From Chitinophagales bacterium (GTDB lineage Bacteria; Bacteroidota; Bacteroidia; Chitinophagales; Saprospiraceae): DNA of 64,000 nucleotides. Under the pieces are notes generated by a model. The model was not told where the DNA came from and made no database searches. It saw nothing but the letters and a program-made list of their open reading frames with translations. The stretch's first letter is position 1. Every line of letters starts with the position of its first letter. Shown here in pieces: positions 53,901 through 61,792 of the stretch. The position numbers and the translations under genes were made by a program. The stretch spans positions 84,908-148,907 of the forward strand of contig JAAFJN010000005.1 in assembly GCA_013298845.1 (NCBI GenBank), given 5' to 3'.

Positions 53901-56878
53901 CGGCACAGGGCACCACCCCCGCGTTTTTGTGGAGCAACAGCGCCACCACCAATGCTTTAACGGCGGTTCCGGCGGGTACGTACACCGTCACCATTACCGA
54001 CGGCGCCTGCCAACAAATTATCCCGGATCTAAAAATTACCGCTCCGGCGGCTTTTCAAATATTAACCAATAAAATCAGTGCGGTGCGGTGCAACGGCAAC
54101 AGCGACGGCGGCATTGACCTTACCGTCACCGGCGGCACGGCACCGTACAGTTACCTCTGGAACGACTTGCAAACCAACGCCGACCGCACCGGCCTGAGCG
54201 CGGGCAACTACCGCGTCACCATCACCGATGCCAACGGCTGCACCGCCGTTTCTGCGCCTTTGGTGGTGACCACTCCGGCCCCCCTGCAAACAACGGGACA
54301 AATCACGCCCGTTCGCTGCTTCGGCGGCACCGACGGAACCATTAGCCTTGACGTGCAGGGAGGAGTGGGGCCATATTTTACGGAATGGAGCACGGGGGAA
54401 TTTGGTCTTCAAGCGGGTAGTCTGGCGGCGGGCACCTACACGGTTTCCGTGGTGGATGCTCAACAATGTCCGGCCACCCAAACGTTTACGGTGGCGCAGC
54501 CCTCGGCCTTGCAAATTACCTTGATTAATGCCCAAAATCCCACCTGCGCGGGAAAAACCAACGGTAGTTTGGCCGTGCAGGTCAACGGTGGAGCGGGCAA
54601 TTACCAATTAGTCTGGACCAATGGTGCCAACGCGGCCGCGCTGCAAAATTTGGAAGATGGCACTTACGCCGTATCGGTAACGGACGCCAACGGTTGTACC
54701 GCCGAAAGCCCCGAATTTACACTGATCGCCCCACAAGTTATTCAGTTTTTGGAAACAAACGTGGCACCCGTGGCCTGTTTTGGCGGAAATTCCGGGAGTA
54801 TTGACCTTTCGTTATCGAGCACCAACAACATCGCTTCCTTAACAATGAACGGTGAAAATGCGGTTTTTCCCAAAAATTTCCTGATGGCCGGTGAATATCT
54901 CGTTGAGGTGATTGACGCGCTGGGTTGCGCGGCCGATACGCTTTTGCACATTACCCAGCCCGCTCAGCCCTTGTCGCTCAGCGTGGTGCAAGTGGTGGAT
55001 ATACCCTGTCACGGTACCCCTTCCGGTGCCGCCGATATTGTCACTGCGGGCGGAACGGCTCCTTACACCTACCTGTGGAATAACGGCACCACCACCGAAG
55101 ACCTCGACGCGGCCGTTGCCGGCAACTACGCCCTCATCACCACCGACGCCAATGGCTGCCAGGCCGGGATCTTGGACATTATTGTATCGGAACCACCACC
55201 CTTGTCGGTAACGCCCTACATTGAGCACATTGGTTGCCTGGGTGCGCCCTTTGGCCGCATTGTACTGTCGGTGAACGGCGGTGCGCAACCGTATGCTTAC
55301 CAATGGAGCAGCGGTGCCACCACGGCTACCCTGTTCAACGCTCCGGCGGGCCAATACAGCGTTAGCATTTTTGACCAATCTGGCTGTTTGACGGTGTACG
55401 ATAGCATGGTTGTTTTGGACAAAAAACAAGATTTTTCGGTTGAATTGGCCCAATATCAACCCGTTTCCTGCCATTCCGGCGACGACGGGGCATTAACCGT
55501 AAAAGTGCTCAACGGCACTGCGCCGTACCAATATTCGTGGTCGGCACCGGTGGGTTTACACGCCAATATCAGTTCAGATACCGACGTTGCCGGGCCACTC
55601 GCGGGCGGGCAGTACCAGGTTACCGTTACCGATGCCGCCGGATGTTTCCGCTCTGCCGGGCCGTTTTTGGTGGAAGAAGCCCCTCCCGTGTTGATCCAAA
55701 CCCCGCCACCGGCCCCCATTGCCTGCAAAGGCGCGGCAACCGGTGTCATTGCCGCAACGGCCGTGGGTGGTGTTCCTCCGTTGTCTTACGCCTGGTCGAA
55801 CGGCACCACCGGTACGCCCGCCACGGATTTAATCGCCGGGGTGTACACCGTCACCGCAACCGATGTACGCGGCTGCACCACCGTTTCGGCGGCGGTACTC
55901 CTGATCGAGCCGGAAACAGCCTTGGCCATTATCACCGATGAAGTGCGTCAGGACGTCTGTAACGACGGCAGCGGGGCCATTTTCACCACCGGGACGGGCG
56001 GTTATCCCGGTTATCAATACACCTGGAGTATTTCGGGCAATAGTTCTGATGTATCCAATCTTTTGACCGGAACGTACGGCCTCACCCTCACCGACCAGCA
56101 AGGGTGCAGCACTATCCAAACCTGGACCCTGCAACCGCCGCCCAATCCCATGAGTTTGGGGTCTTATTCGGTGGTTCCGGTGGCGTGTAAATTTGCCGAA
56201 ACCGGTGCCATTGAAGTGGGTATTGCCGGTGGCAACCTGCCTTTGTCTTATTTTTGGAGCAATGGCGGCACTACGGCCAATATCAGCGGGTTAGCCGCCG
56301 GAAATTACCGCGTAACGGTGCAGGATAATGAAGGGTGTTTAAAAGTATTCGAGGTGCCCGCCGTGACCGAGCCGGATAGCATTTTAAAAATTTCGTACAC
56401 CTCCGAAAAGTTCAATAACAACTACAACGTCACCATTTTTTGCAGCGGTGGAACGCCAGGATACACCTTTGAATGGGACATGAACGCCGGTAACCAGAGT
56501 GGCGCCACGGCGTTTAATTTGCCGGAAGGTTATTACACCGTGACCATCACCGACGCGGGAGATTGCGTGCAGGTCGTATCGGTGTACGCCAGCACTTCGG
56601 ACCAGAACAACCCGGCGACCGGACTTCATGCCGTTACGCTCAGTCCTAACCCATCGCGGGAAAACACAATGGTGCTTTTCCGGTTACCCGCCGAGTCAGG
56701 TGGGCAATGGCAACTCCTCACCCCCGATGGCCGCGTAACGTTACAAGGTTCTTGGGAAAAAGACGCGACACAAATCATGATTTTGGGCGAAAAACTGCCC
56801 AACGGCGTGCATTTATTGCATTTAATGGACGAAAAAGGCCAAAGTCGGTGGCTAAAATGGGTGAAATCGGATGGGTAA
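50930..56878 (+). CDS. Giant SprB-repeat T9SS adhesin-like protein
   Basis: 1,982 residues. Signal peptide (MYRLLIFCFVLIASPLVL) ends near residue 20. Domains in order: an Fn3 (22-105), a proprotein-convertase P-like domain (115-270, HPWRSDLRMWLHSPDGTRIQ), a second Fn3 (275-365), a carbohydrate-binding-like segment (380-550), a MopE/metal-binding DADADGFGST...GDCNDNNAAIHP...CNGIDDNCNG block (563-629), Ig-like modules, then about 13 SprB-type repeats (880-1,885; for example VRCNGNSDGGIDLTVTGGTA and YLWNDL) and a type A T9SS domain (1,898-1,982). It is probably exported and anchored on the surface for adhesion or gliding. It carries no protease domain despite the P-domain. Confidence 0.9.
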   Translation: MYRLLIFCFVLIASPLVLRANCVAPSLLAVAQVTDSTATLTWTDVGDAYELELRRVNESFTGVPTHAIPGDPPFMLSALVPGEQYKFRVRTVCTSGGFSLWSLQRTFATQLNNERPCPLDFTLRDTTCSTTSQFFTIHTHNAPGNQLGTNVFIKGLRLVLSHPWRSDLRMWLHSPDGTRIQVVGGLNAGDQNLGNPTGNGNCGQYLELTDDASAPLLSAAAEQDNITGFWRALNPLSGFHNDQNPNGLWQLEICDSKLNHTGKLRLVQLIFEAAMCPAPPALSLSNVQINGVDVAWDTSGLQGDTLEIAYGPKGFTPETSGTTLLVDASTPQPLTLYNLATLQQYDVFVRQRCAPSGVWSGFSAPATFFTVCPAAISESFDNLNTCPTGCTDPCPLPGIWQNMPGDDYEWKIRSGAGITWPTAGPSAASGGSGNYLFFRNSCTPSGANGKKAILRTRCLDISAPAGPPCHFSLDIYMNTKLGQMGSLSLEGSTDGGQTWQTIQTWSGNRGKQWRREFVNLAAYDGQTALFQLTATGVFGAYGDIALDNLVFYGATPAGTPDYFFYRDADADGFGSTTNRIISCSPTAPVGYISIAGDCNDNNAAIHPNATEITCNGIDDNCNGSADDNFIPTPVVLAAPSVCRGEAAELSIGTPALGQYFWFDAPTGGQLLATGTDLTVFNVQNNLNVWVVDSFATGGCASARTPVSVLLLEKPDLKLGLAPEICFGTSLLFNSLQINDIAQTPGILTFHNAWPVSPSNQINGGAITPMANTFVYAQKLANNGCADVIVVGITVHDLPFVEITNGDSLALCKGKTIELNTFGSGDTPLNYQWSNGFFQKNVQITANGTGFSTTTYTVTITDANGCTGKDAIKITSLPGVSQTNVTAVQNVGFCGGNNGSISLQALDGNAPYTFQWSGPNQTTGTVTGVPAGGGTIGGLTQGGYRVTVTDATGLGCSMVLPSFVLNAPGLTVSAPVITQPTCPGGTGSISVTAQGTTPAFLWSNSATTNALTAVPAGTYTVTITDGACQQIIPDLKITAPAAFQILTNKISAVRCNGNSDGGIDLTVTGGTAPYSYLWNDLQTNADRTGLSAGNYRVTITDANGCTAVSAPLVVTTPAPLQTTGQITPVRCFGGTDGTISLDVQGGVGPYFTEWSTGEFGLQAGSLAAGTYTVSVVDAQQCPATQTFTVAQPSALQITLINAQNPTCAGKTNGSLAVQVNGGAGNYQLVWTNGANAAALQNLEDGTYAVSVTDANGCTAESPEFTLIAPQVIQFLETNVAPVACFGGNSGSIDLSLSSTNNIASLTMNGENAVFPKNFLMAGEYLVEVIDALGCAADTLLHITQPAQPLSLSVVQVVDIPCHGTPSGAADIVTAGGTAPYTYLWNNGTTTEDLDAAVAGNYALITTDANGCQAGILDIIVSEPPPLSVTPYIEHIGCLGAPFGRIVLSVNGGAQPYAYQWSSGATTATLFNAPAGQYSVSIFDQSGCLTVYDSMVVLDKKQDFSVELAQYQPVSCHSGDDGALTVKVLNGTAPYQYSWSAPVGLHANISSDTDVAGPLAGGQYQVTVTDAAGCFRSAGPFLVEEAPPVLIQTPPPAPIACKGAATGVIAATAVGGVPPLSYAWSNGTTGTPATDLIAGVYTVTATDVRGCTTVSAAVLLIEPETALAIITDEVRQDVCNDGSGAIFTTGTGGYPGYQYTWSISGNSSDVSNLLTGTYGLTLTDQQGCSTIQTWTLQPPPNPMSLGSYSVVPVACKFAETGAIEVGIAGGNLPLSYFWSNGGTTANISGLAAGNYRVTVQDNEGCLKVFEVPAVTEPDSILKISYTSEKFNNNYNVTIFCSGGTPGYTFEWDMNAGNQSGATAFNLPEGYYTVTITDAGDCVQVVSVYASTSDQNNPATGLHAVTLSPNPSRENTMVLFRLPAESGGQWQLLTPDGRVTLQGSWEKDATQIMILGEKLPNGVHLLHLMDEKGQSRWLKWVKSDG

Positions 56879-56908
56879 AAGTTATTCGTACGCCCGTGCT
56901 GGCGAACG

Positions 56909-56960
56909 GCTCCGGCCGTGAAATTGTCGGAACCAGGGTTTACAGGATTTTATCCTTCCA
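56909..56960. repeat. Dispersed ~50-base repeat, copy 1
   Basis: CGGCCGTGAAATTGTCGGAA, then CCAGGGTTTACAGGATTTTA matches a second copy at 61677-61720 with a few changes. Both lie outside genes, immediately after or before stops of large genes. Related GTCTGAATCAGGATTTTCAG elements recur in Bacteroidota spacers. Confidence 0.5.
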
Positions 56961-57007
56961 ATCCTTTCAAATCGGAAAAACCCTAACTATCCAGTCGCTT
57001 CCCATTA

Positions 57008-57136
57008 ACCTCGGAGAGGTCGCATATTGGTAGCAATGAATTGATAATCAATATTTTATGACCTCGGCTGAGGTCGCACATTGGTGTCATTTGGCAAATA
57101 AAAGCCACTTATGTGCGACCTCAGCCGAGGTCATAA
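57008..57136. repeat. Perfect 26-base inverted repeat with a third partial copy
   Basis: The left arm (57056-57081, TTATGACCTCGGCTGAGG then TCGCACAT) and right arm (57111-57136) are exact reverse complements around 29 bases. A partial copy (AACCTCGGAGAGGTCGCATA) lies at 57008-57027. The unit CCTCGG..GAGG is itself nearly palindromic. The hairpin lies between the convergent adhesin and beta-helix genes and may terminate either one, or be a mobile-repeat trace. No T run follows. Confidence 0.65.
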
Positions 57137-57282
57137 ATAGCAAGCAAGTCCAAACTTCATACGTTTTCACAGCGCAAAGTGGCTGGACTGTTAAGGTGTT
57201 TTTACTTATTTGTCGCCCCAATGTTGGTCAAATCAACCCCTAAAAACAGTCAGAAAAGAGGCTATTTCATAAGCATAATACT

Positions 57283-57341
57283 TCGGTGTTCGATGTTCAA
57301 ATGTTCGATGTTCGATGTTCAAAAATTCGGTGTTCGACATT
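57283..57341. repeat. TGTTCGATGTTC short tandem repeats
   Basis: GTTCGATGTTCAAATGTTCG and close variants run for about 60 bases between the inverted repeat and the beta-helix gene. It reads as a slippage-prone tract without coding value. Confidence 0.5.
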
Positions 57342-57377
57342 AAAAAAACACGTAACGAACCAGCCATTTCCCCAATC

Positions 57378-60251
57378 CTAATCCCCCTGTCCCCCCCGCA
57401 CCAACACCCGCGCCCGATACACCCCATCTGCACTCGTCAGTTCCAAGGTGTACCAGCCCGCCGGTACGTCGCTAACGGGTATCGAATAAGCCCCACCGAT
57501 TTGGTCGCGTACTACTGCCCCGTTGGCAGCAATCAATCGCGCCCGGACCGCCGTGATGCCCGACCAATGGATCCGCTCCACCGCCGGAACCGGAAATACC
57601 CGCACGTTCGCCGCCCAGGGTTCGGTGCTGCCCACCGTCCAATCCACCAATACCGTTTCCGAACGGGTACAGCCGTTGCCATCGGTGAGGGTAACGATGT
57701 AAGTTCCCGGCAATAAACCGCCGATGTTTGGGGTGGTGGCACCCGTGCTCCATTGCGCCGCGATATTACCCGTGCCGCCCGTGGGGGCCAGCGCGATACT
57801 GCCGTTGGCCAAATTCGGACCAGTCGCAGAAGTCACGGTGGCGTTGGCCCGCAACGTATCGGGGGCTGAAAACGCAATATTCCACGAAATGGCGCAACCA
57901 AGGCTGTCGGTCAGGTAACCGGAGTACACACCCGCGCCCAGATCCGTGAGTACACCCGTAGATTCGCCCGTCGCCCAGGTCCATTCAAACGGTGGTAAAC
58001 CGTTGGCGGGTTGGATTTCGATTTGGCCGTCGTTGGTATTGTAGCACGATATTTCGCCCGTTTGAATATCCACCGAAAGGATACCCATGCGGTTGACCTG
58101 CGCCGTGCCCACGCCCGTACAACCGCGTGCGTCCGTGAGCGTGAGTGCGTAGGCACCAAAAACCAATCCCATCGCCACGCTGTCGGTGCTGCCGTTGCTC
58201 CAGTTGAACTGAAACGGCGGAAACCCACCGTTTACCACCGGGGTCGCCGACCCGGCAATAGCGGTACCACACAAAACCGGCGTCGTTTGGATACTCGCCG
58301 CCGGGGCCGGACTCACCGGTACTTCGAGGGTGAGCAACAAGGTATCGTTTTTGCCGTCGGTGACGGTGAGGGTATAGTTGCCGGGGGCCAAACCCGTCAT
58401 ATTCGCGCCGCTGCCCGTGACCGGTCCGGCCCATTGCAATTGCAAGGGCAAACAGGCGTTTTCGGGTGTAAAGAGCACGCTGCCATTGGTGCTGCCCACG
58501 CAGGCGGGTTCTACGGTGGGCGCGGCGGCCAGCCCCAGCGGCGTGGATTCGTAGGCCCCCAAGTCCACCGCTGCGCCTTGGATACGGGGGTTGCCGTTGA
58601 GGTCGGTGGGGCCAATTACCGCCGCATTATTCCCCCGGTTGATGGCCGGAGAACAGGGTTGAAGCCGTAAATCAAAGGAATCAGGTGCCACAAACTTAGG
58701 GTCGGTGTTCCAAAGGTTATCACTCATTGTCCACGTGGAGGTGTAGGCGGGTTGAGGAATACTGATGAGCGAATGGTGTATGGTTACCGGGGAATTCGCT
58801 AATTTGAAATTAGGCACATTAAAGACATTGTCTATGTCCCAGATTGTGTTGTCTATATGCAGTGAATCAGCCGAAAATGCATTAAACCTGACGTTTTTAA
58901 GGGTCGAATTGGTTACAACTAACTTAGCGGGTTGTCCCAAACTATAAAACCCAACCCTTGTTATGGTGTCACGAGGCAAAATGACTATGTTATTCAAATG
59001 GTATTGGGTGGCGGGAGAAACCAGTCTCATTCCATTATATAATAGACTTAAAATAACAACATTATCAAATAATAATCCATTTTTAGATGGCATAATAAAA
59101 CTACTTGAAAAATTATCATCAAACAGACAGTTTCTTATTGTATCTGAATAACTATTTTGAGCATTACTGTATCCAATATCTTCCCAAAAGATTAACCCAT
59201 TATTTTTTATCATTAAAGAACTATCCATCACTATATTGAAGTCATTATAATTTAATAGTGCGGGGTCCATGCAGATAATGTAGTAATATCCGGGATTAAA
59301 AATCGGATTTTCAACGAAATTGCTATTTTTAATTTTGATAGAATAATCAAGATCCGTCTCCTTTCGAATATTAAAAATATTGGCGCGCAAAACACTCCCG
59401 CTATTTACACTTGCTTTATTATTTTCAAACAAACAGGATTGTACCCAAAACTGATCTTTGTCCGCAATACATTCTATATCAATCAACCCGCCAAGCCGGT
59501 AAAAATTCTCCGTGAAATAACAATGTTCAAATGCCTTACCCGGATTGTTGGAATATCCACCTTGTTGCGAATAACACGCACCTTTAAAAAAAGCATAATT
59601 CCGGGTAAACGTACAAAACGAAAACCGGGGAGCAATCTGGTTGCTGCCCGTGCCATTGACAAATACCGCACCGCCATCCGTTTTGCAATAGTTTTTGTCA
59701 AACACGCAGTGGCGAATCTGGGGCAAAGCAACCCCGTTTTGCGCCATGATCAGAATGGCCGCACCGGAAGCACCCAATTGCCCCCAACTACCTCCGGGTT
59801 TATCGGCTTGGCCATTTTTGAATACCAGACCATCCACTACGGTGTTTTCGTCGGGATTGTGCAGGTACAGCAGGTTAAAACTGTTGTCTAAACTATCACC
59901 CGCTACCCCAATATCTCCGTCTAATACCGTCGGGTGCGTCGCGTAATCGCGCTCCTCAATGTTCAGTTCCGTACCGGCAAAACTACCGTACAACCGCACC
60001 CCCGAACTCAATTCAAAATGCGCATCGCGGTCATTGGTGGTCGTAGTATAATAAGTTCCTTCGGCTACCCAGATTTCATCCCCGGCTAAGGCCAGTGCCA
60101 GCGCATCGTGCAGGTTGGTAAACGCATCCGCCCAAGTGGCACCGGTATTGCTGCCTGTGGCAGTGGGGTTGACGTGGTAGCGGCTTTGGGCCGCGAGCGG
60201 GTGCGCAGTGGCGCAACAAATAATGGTAATAAGAAGTAGTTTACGTGTCAT
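57378..60251 (-). CDS. T9SS-secreted parallel beta-helix protein with SprB-like repeats
   Basis: 957 residues. Signal peptide (MTRKLLLITIICCATAHPLA) near residue 20. Residues about 25-560 form a right-handed parallel beta-helix of the DUF1565/pectin-lyase-like kind, starting SGVRLYGSFAGTE and TVVDGLVFKNGQADK. Then come SprB-like repeats (ACVGSTNGSVLFTPENAC, VLCGTAIAGSATPVVNGGFP, ISCYNTNDGQIEIQPANGLP) and a type A T9SS domain at the end (VRVFPVPAVERIHWSGI). A middle part (58,780-59,480, strands of the beta-helix) is far more AT-rich than the rest. Probably a surface or secreted polysaccharide-binding protein; no catalytic residues were identified. Confidence 0.88.
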   Translation of the reverse strand: MTRKLLLITIICCATAHPLAAQSRYHVNPTATGSNTGATWADAFTNLHDALALALAGDEIWVAEGTYYTTTTNDRDAHFELSSGVRLYGSFAGTELNIEERDYATHPTVLDGDIGVAGDSLDNSFNLLYLHNPDENTVVDGLVFKNGQADKPGGSWGQLGASGAAILIMAQNGVALPQIRHCVFDKNYCKTDGGAVFVNGTGSNQIAPRFSFCTFTRNYAFFKGACYSQQGGYSNNPGKAFEHCYFTENFYRLGGLIDIECIADKDQFWVQSCLFENNKASVNSGSVLRANIFNIRKETDLDYSIKIKNSNFVENPIFNPGYYYIICMDPALLNYNDFNIVMDSSLMIKNNGLIFWEDIGYSNAQNSYSDTIRNCLFDDNFSSSFIMPSKNGLLFDNVVILSLLYNGMRLVSPATQYHLNNIVILPRDTITRVGFYSLGQPAKLVVTNSTLKNVRFNAFSADSLHIDNTIWDIDNVFNVPNFKLANSPVTIHHSLISIPQPAYTSTWTMSDNLWNTDPKFVAPDSFDLRLQPCSPAINRGNNAAVIGPTDLNGNPRIQGAAVDLGAYESTPLGLAAAPTVEPACVGSTNGSVLFTPENACLPLQLQWAGPVTGSGANMTGLAPGNYTLTVTDGKNDTLLLTLEVPVSPAPAASIQTTPVLCGTAIAGSATPVVNGGFPPFQFNWSNGSTDSVAMGLVFGAYALTLTDARGCTGVGTAQVNRMGILSVDIQTGEISCYNTNDGQIEIQPANGLPPFEWTWATGESTGVLTDLGAGVYSGYLTDSLGCAISWNIAFSAPDTLRANATVTSATGPNLANGSIALAPTGGTGNIAAQWSTGATTPNIGGLLPGTYIVTLTDGNGCTRSETVLVDWTVGSTEPWAANVRVFPVPAVERIHWSGITAVRARLIAANGAVVRDQIGGAYSIPVSDVPAGWYTLELTSADGVYRARVLVRGGQGD

Positions 60252-60267
60252 GGGAATGTTGTTAAAA

Positions 60268-60302
60268 CCGCTCCCGGCTGGCCAAAACCAGCGCGGGAGC
60301 GG
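60268..60302 (-). terminator. Rho-independent terminator after the cohesin/dockerin-like gene
   Basis: CCGCTCCCGGCTGG pairs with CCAGCGCGGGAGCGG (one bulge) around CCAAAA. Read on the reverse strand it is followed by GGTTTTAAC, a short T run, 14 bases after the stop at 60316. The beta-helix gene starts at 60251 beyond it. Confidence 0.55.
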
Positions 60303-60315
60303 GGTAAAAAGTATT

Positions 60316-61521
60316 TTAAAGCCGAACGAACCGAATTTGCTGACGGTCGTTATCCGTTTGTACCTGAATGGTGTAGGTGCCGGGGGCCAACGGCACGGGC
60401 CATTGGGCGGATGTTATGGTATTGATACCTGTATTCAGGGTTATTGTTTTTTCCGACAATGGTTTCCCGTTCAGGTCCAATATTGTTATTGTTCCGGTCT
60501 GTTCCGTCGGACTCTGGATATTGACCCGGTAATGGCGCTGCGTTGGATTAGGATACACCGCTACCTCTAATCGGGGCGTGTTGACCGGGGCCGATTTTAC
60601 CAAGTCCGCCGGGATATTTTCCCATTGTAGTCCAAATTCCTTGCCCGTTTGGTCAAATACCAAATTGGGAATCCCCTCGCTCCGGTTGGGTTGCAACAAC
60701 GGCGACTCGGCGGCGATGTCCCGCAACAACCGCACTTTAATCTGGCACACTGGCACTCCGGTTGTCACCGATAAAGGTGCAACGGCATCCCACCAAATGA
60801 GCCGAATATTACCTTCGGCATTCAGGTTCCAGCCCCGATGTTCGGGTTGGGGCATCGAATGAGCGGGCCATTCCACCTCCTCGACGGCGAGTACATTCGG
60901 GTCAAAATTCAAATCCATTTGCCAGCCCTGAATATTGCCGGAGCGATTGGAAACCACGGGAATGGTGATAACGCTTCCTTTTTGGCCCCGGTGCGCCGGG
61001 GTGGCCATCGCCCACGGAGTTTGGTCGCGGTCTTCGGGGTATTTGATACTCATACTATCTGGGAGACTATGTGAGTAACTGATTGAATCTCCCAATAATG
61101 GAAATGAGAAGGCATTTTCACTGGCTTGGTTGTGCAGTTTTTTATCGAAAAAATACCCCGTGTGTTTTTTAGGCAAAGTCTGATAAGTGCCCAATATTAG
61201 TTTTCGTAATTCAGCAATATCAAAGGCCGTAATGGTCCCCGATGCATTGGCATCGGCGGCTAAAAGTTGGTAGTTGGATAAGGATTTTAACCCTAAAATA
61301 TATTGACTAATCAAAATAAGATTCCCAATATTAAGGCTATTTAAAGGGGGCTGCTTTTGGAGGCTATCCACCAAAGTAGCAGATTGGCAATCGGCAACTG
61401 GTATTTGTAGGGTTGTTTGGGCGTACAGATTGTTGTTTACTCCCATAAATACAATCATTACTCCCAGCGCAACAAGCCGTAATACGCCAAGGGAGAAAAA
61501 AGTAAAATTATTGTTGGACAT
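60316..61521 (-). CDS. T9SS-secreted protein with dockerin-like and cohesin-like modules
   Basis: 401 residues. Signal peptide ending NNLYAQ (about residue 35). A dockerin-type I-like pair of calcium motifs follows (LNIGNLILISQYILGLKSL, LAADANASGTITAFDIAELR, about 60-115). Next a cohesin-like domain (GSVITIPVVSNRSGNIQGWQ, DLNFDPNVLAVEEVEW, about 185-290), and a type A T9SS sorting domain (EVAVYPNPTQRHYRVNI, LAPGTYTIQVQTD). Both halves of a cellulosome-type interaction in one protein suggest self-assembly or matrix formation, which is inference. The N-terminal half is more AT-rich. It lies upstream of the beta-helix gene on the same strand. Confidence 0.82.
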   Translation of the reverse strand: MSNNNFTFFSLGVLRLVALGVMIVFMGVNNNLYAQTTLQIPVADCQSATLVDSLQKQPPLNSLNIGNLILISQYILGLKSLSNYQLLAADANASGTITAFDIAELRKLILGTYQTLPKKHTGYFFDKKLHNQASENAFSFPLLGDSISYSHSLPDSMSIKYPEDRDQTPWAMATPAHRGQKGSVITIPVVSNRSGNIQGWQMDLNFDPNVLAVEEVEWPAHSMPQPEHRGWNLNAEGNIRLIWWDAVAPLSVTTGVPVCQIKVRLLRDIAAESPLLQPNRSEGIPNLVFDQTGKEFGLQWENIPADLVKSAPVNTPRLEVAVYPNPTQRHYRVNIQSPTEQTGTITILDLNGKPLSEKTITLNTGINTITSAQWPVPLAPGTYTIQVQTDNDRQQIRFVRL

Positions 61522-61668
61522 GATTTTGGATTTGTTTCAGGAAATTAAACAGCAAATATACCAACCTTTATGTAAAAAAATAATTTTTACAAAATATCTT
61601 ACAATACATTTTAAGTAGGCTACCTAAAAATGTTACTCATAAAAACCGGCATACACACACAGGCGTAA

Positions 61669-61783
61669 GGTTCCAGCCGTGAAATTGTCTGAATCAGGAT
61701 TTTCAGGATTATAGGATTTTTGCCCGTCGCAGCGTGTTCAGATTTTGGGCAAAAGACCCAACACTGGTAAACGGCTAAAGCCG
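61669..61783. repeat. Dispersed repeat, copy 2, and CGGCTAAAGCCG hairpin
   Basis: TTCCAGCCGTGAAATTGTCT then GAATCAGGATTTTCAGGATT is the second copy of the repeat at 56909-56960. A perfect 5-base palindrome CGGCTAAAGCCG (61772-61783) follows. The 271-base spacer has no gene. Confidence 0.5.
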
Positions 61784-61792
61784 GACGGGGCA

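Noticed and set aside
57283-57341. CRISPR-like array in the TGTTCGATGTTC tract
   Set aside because: Units are too short and contiguous, with no spacers and no cas genes in the window.
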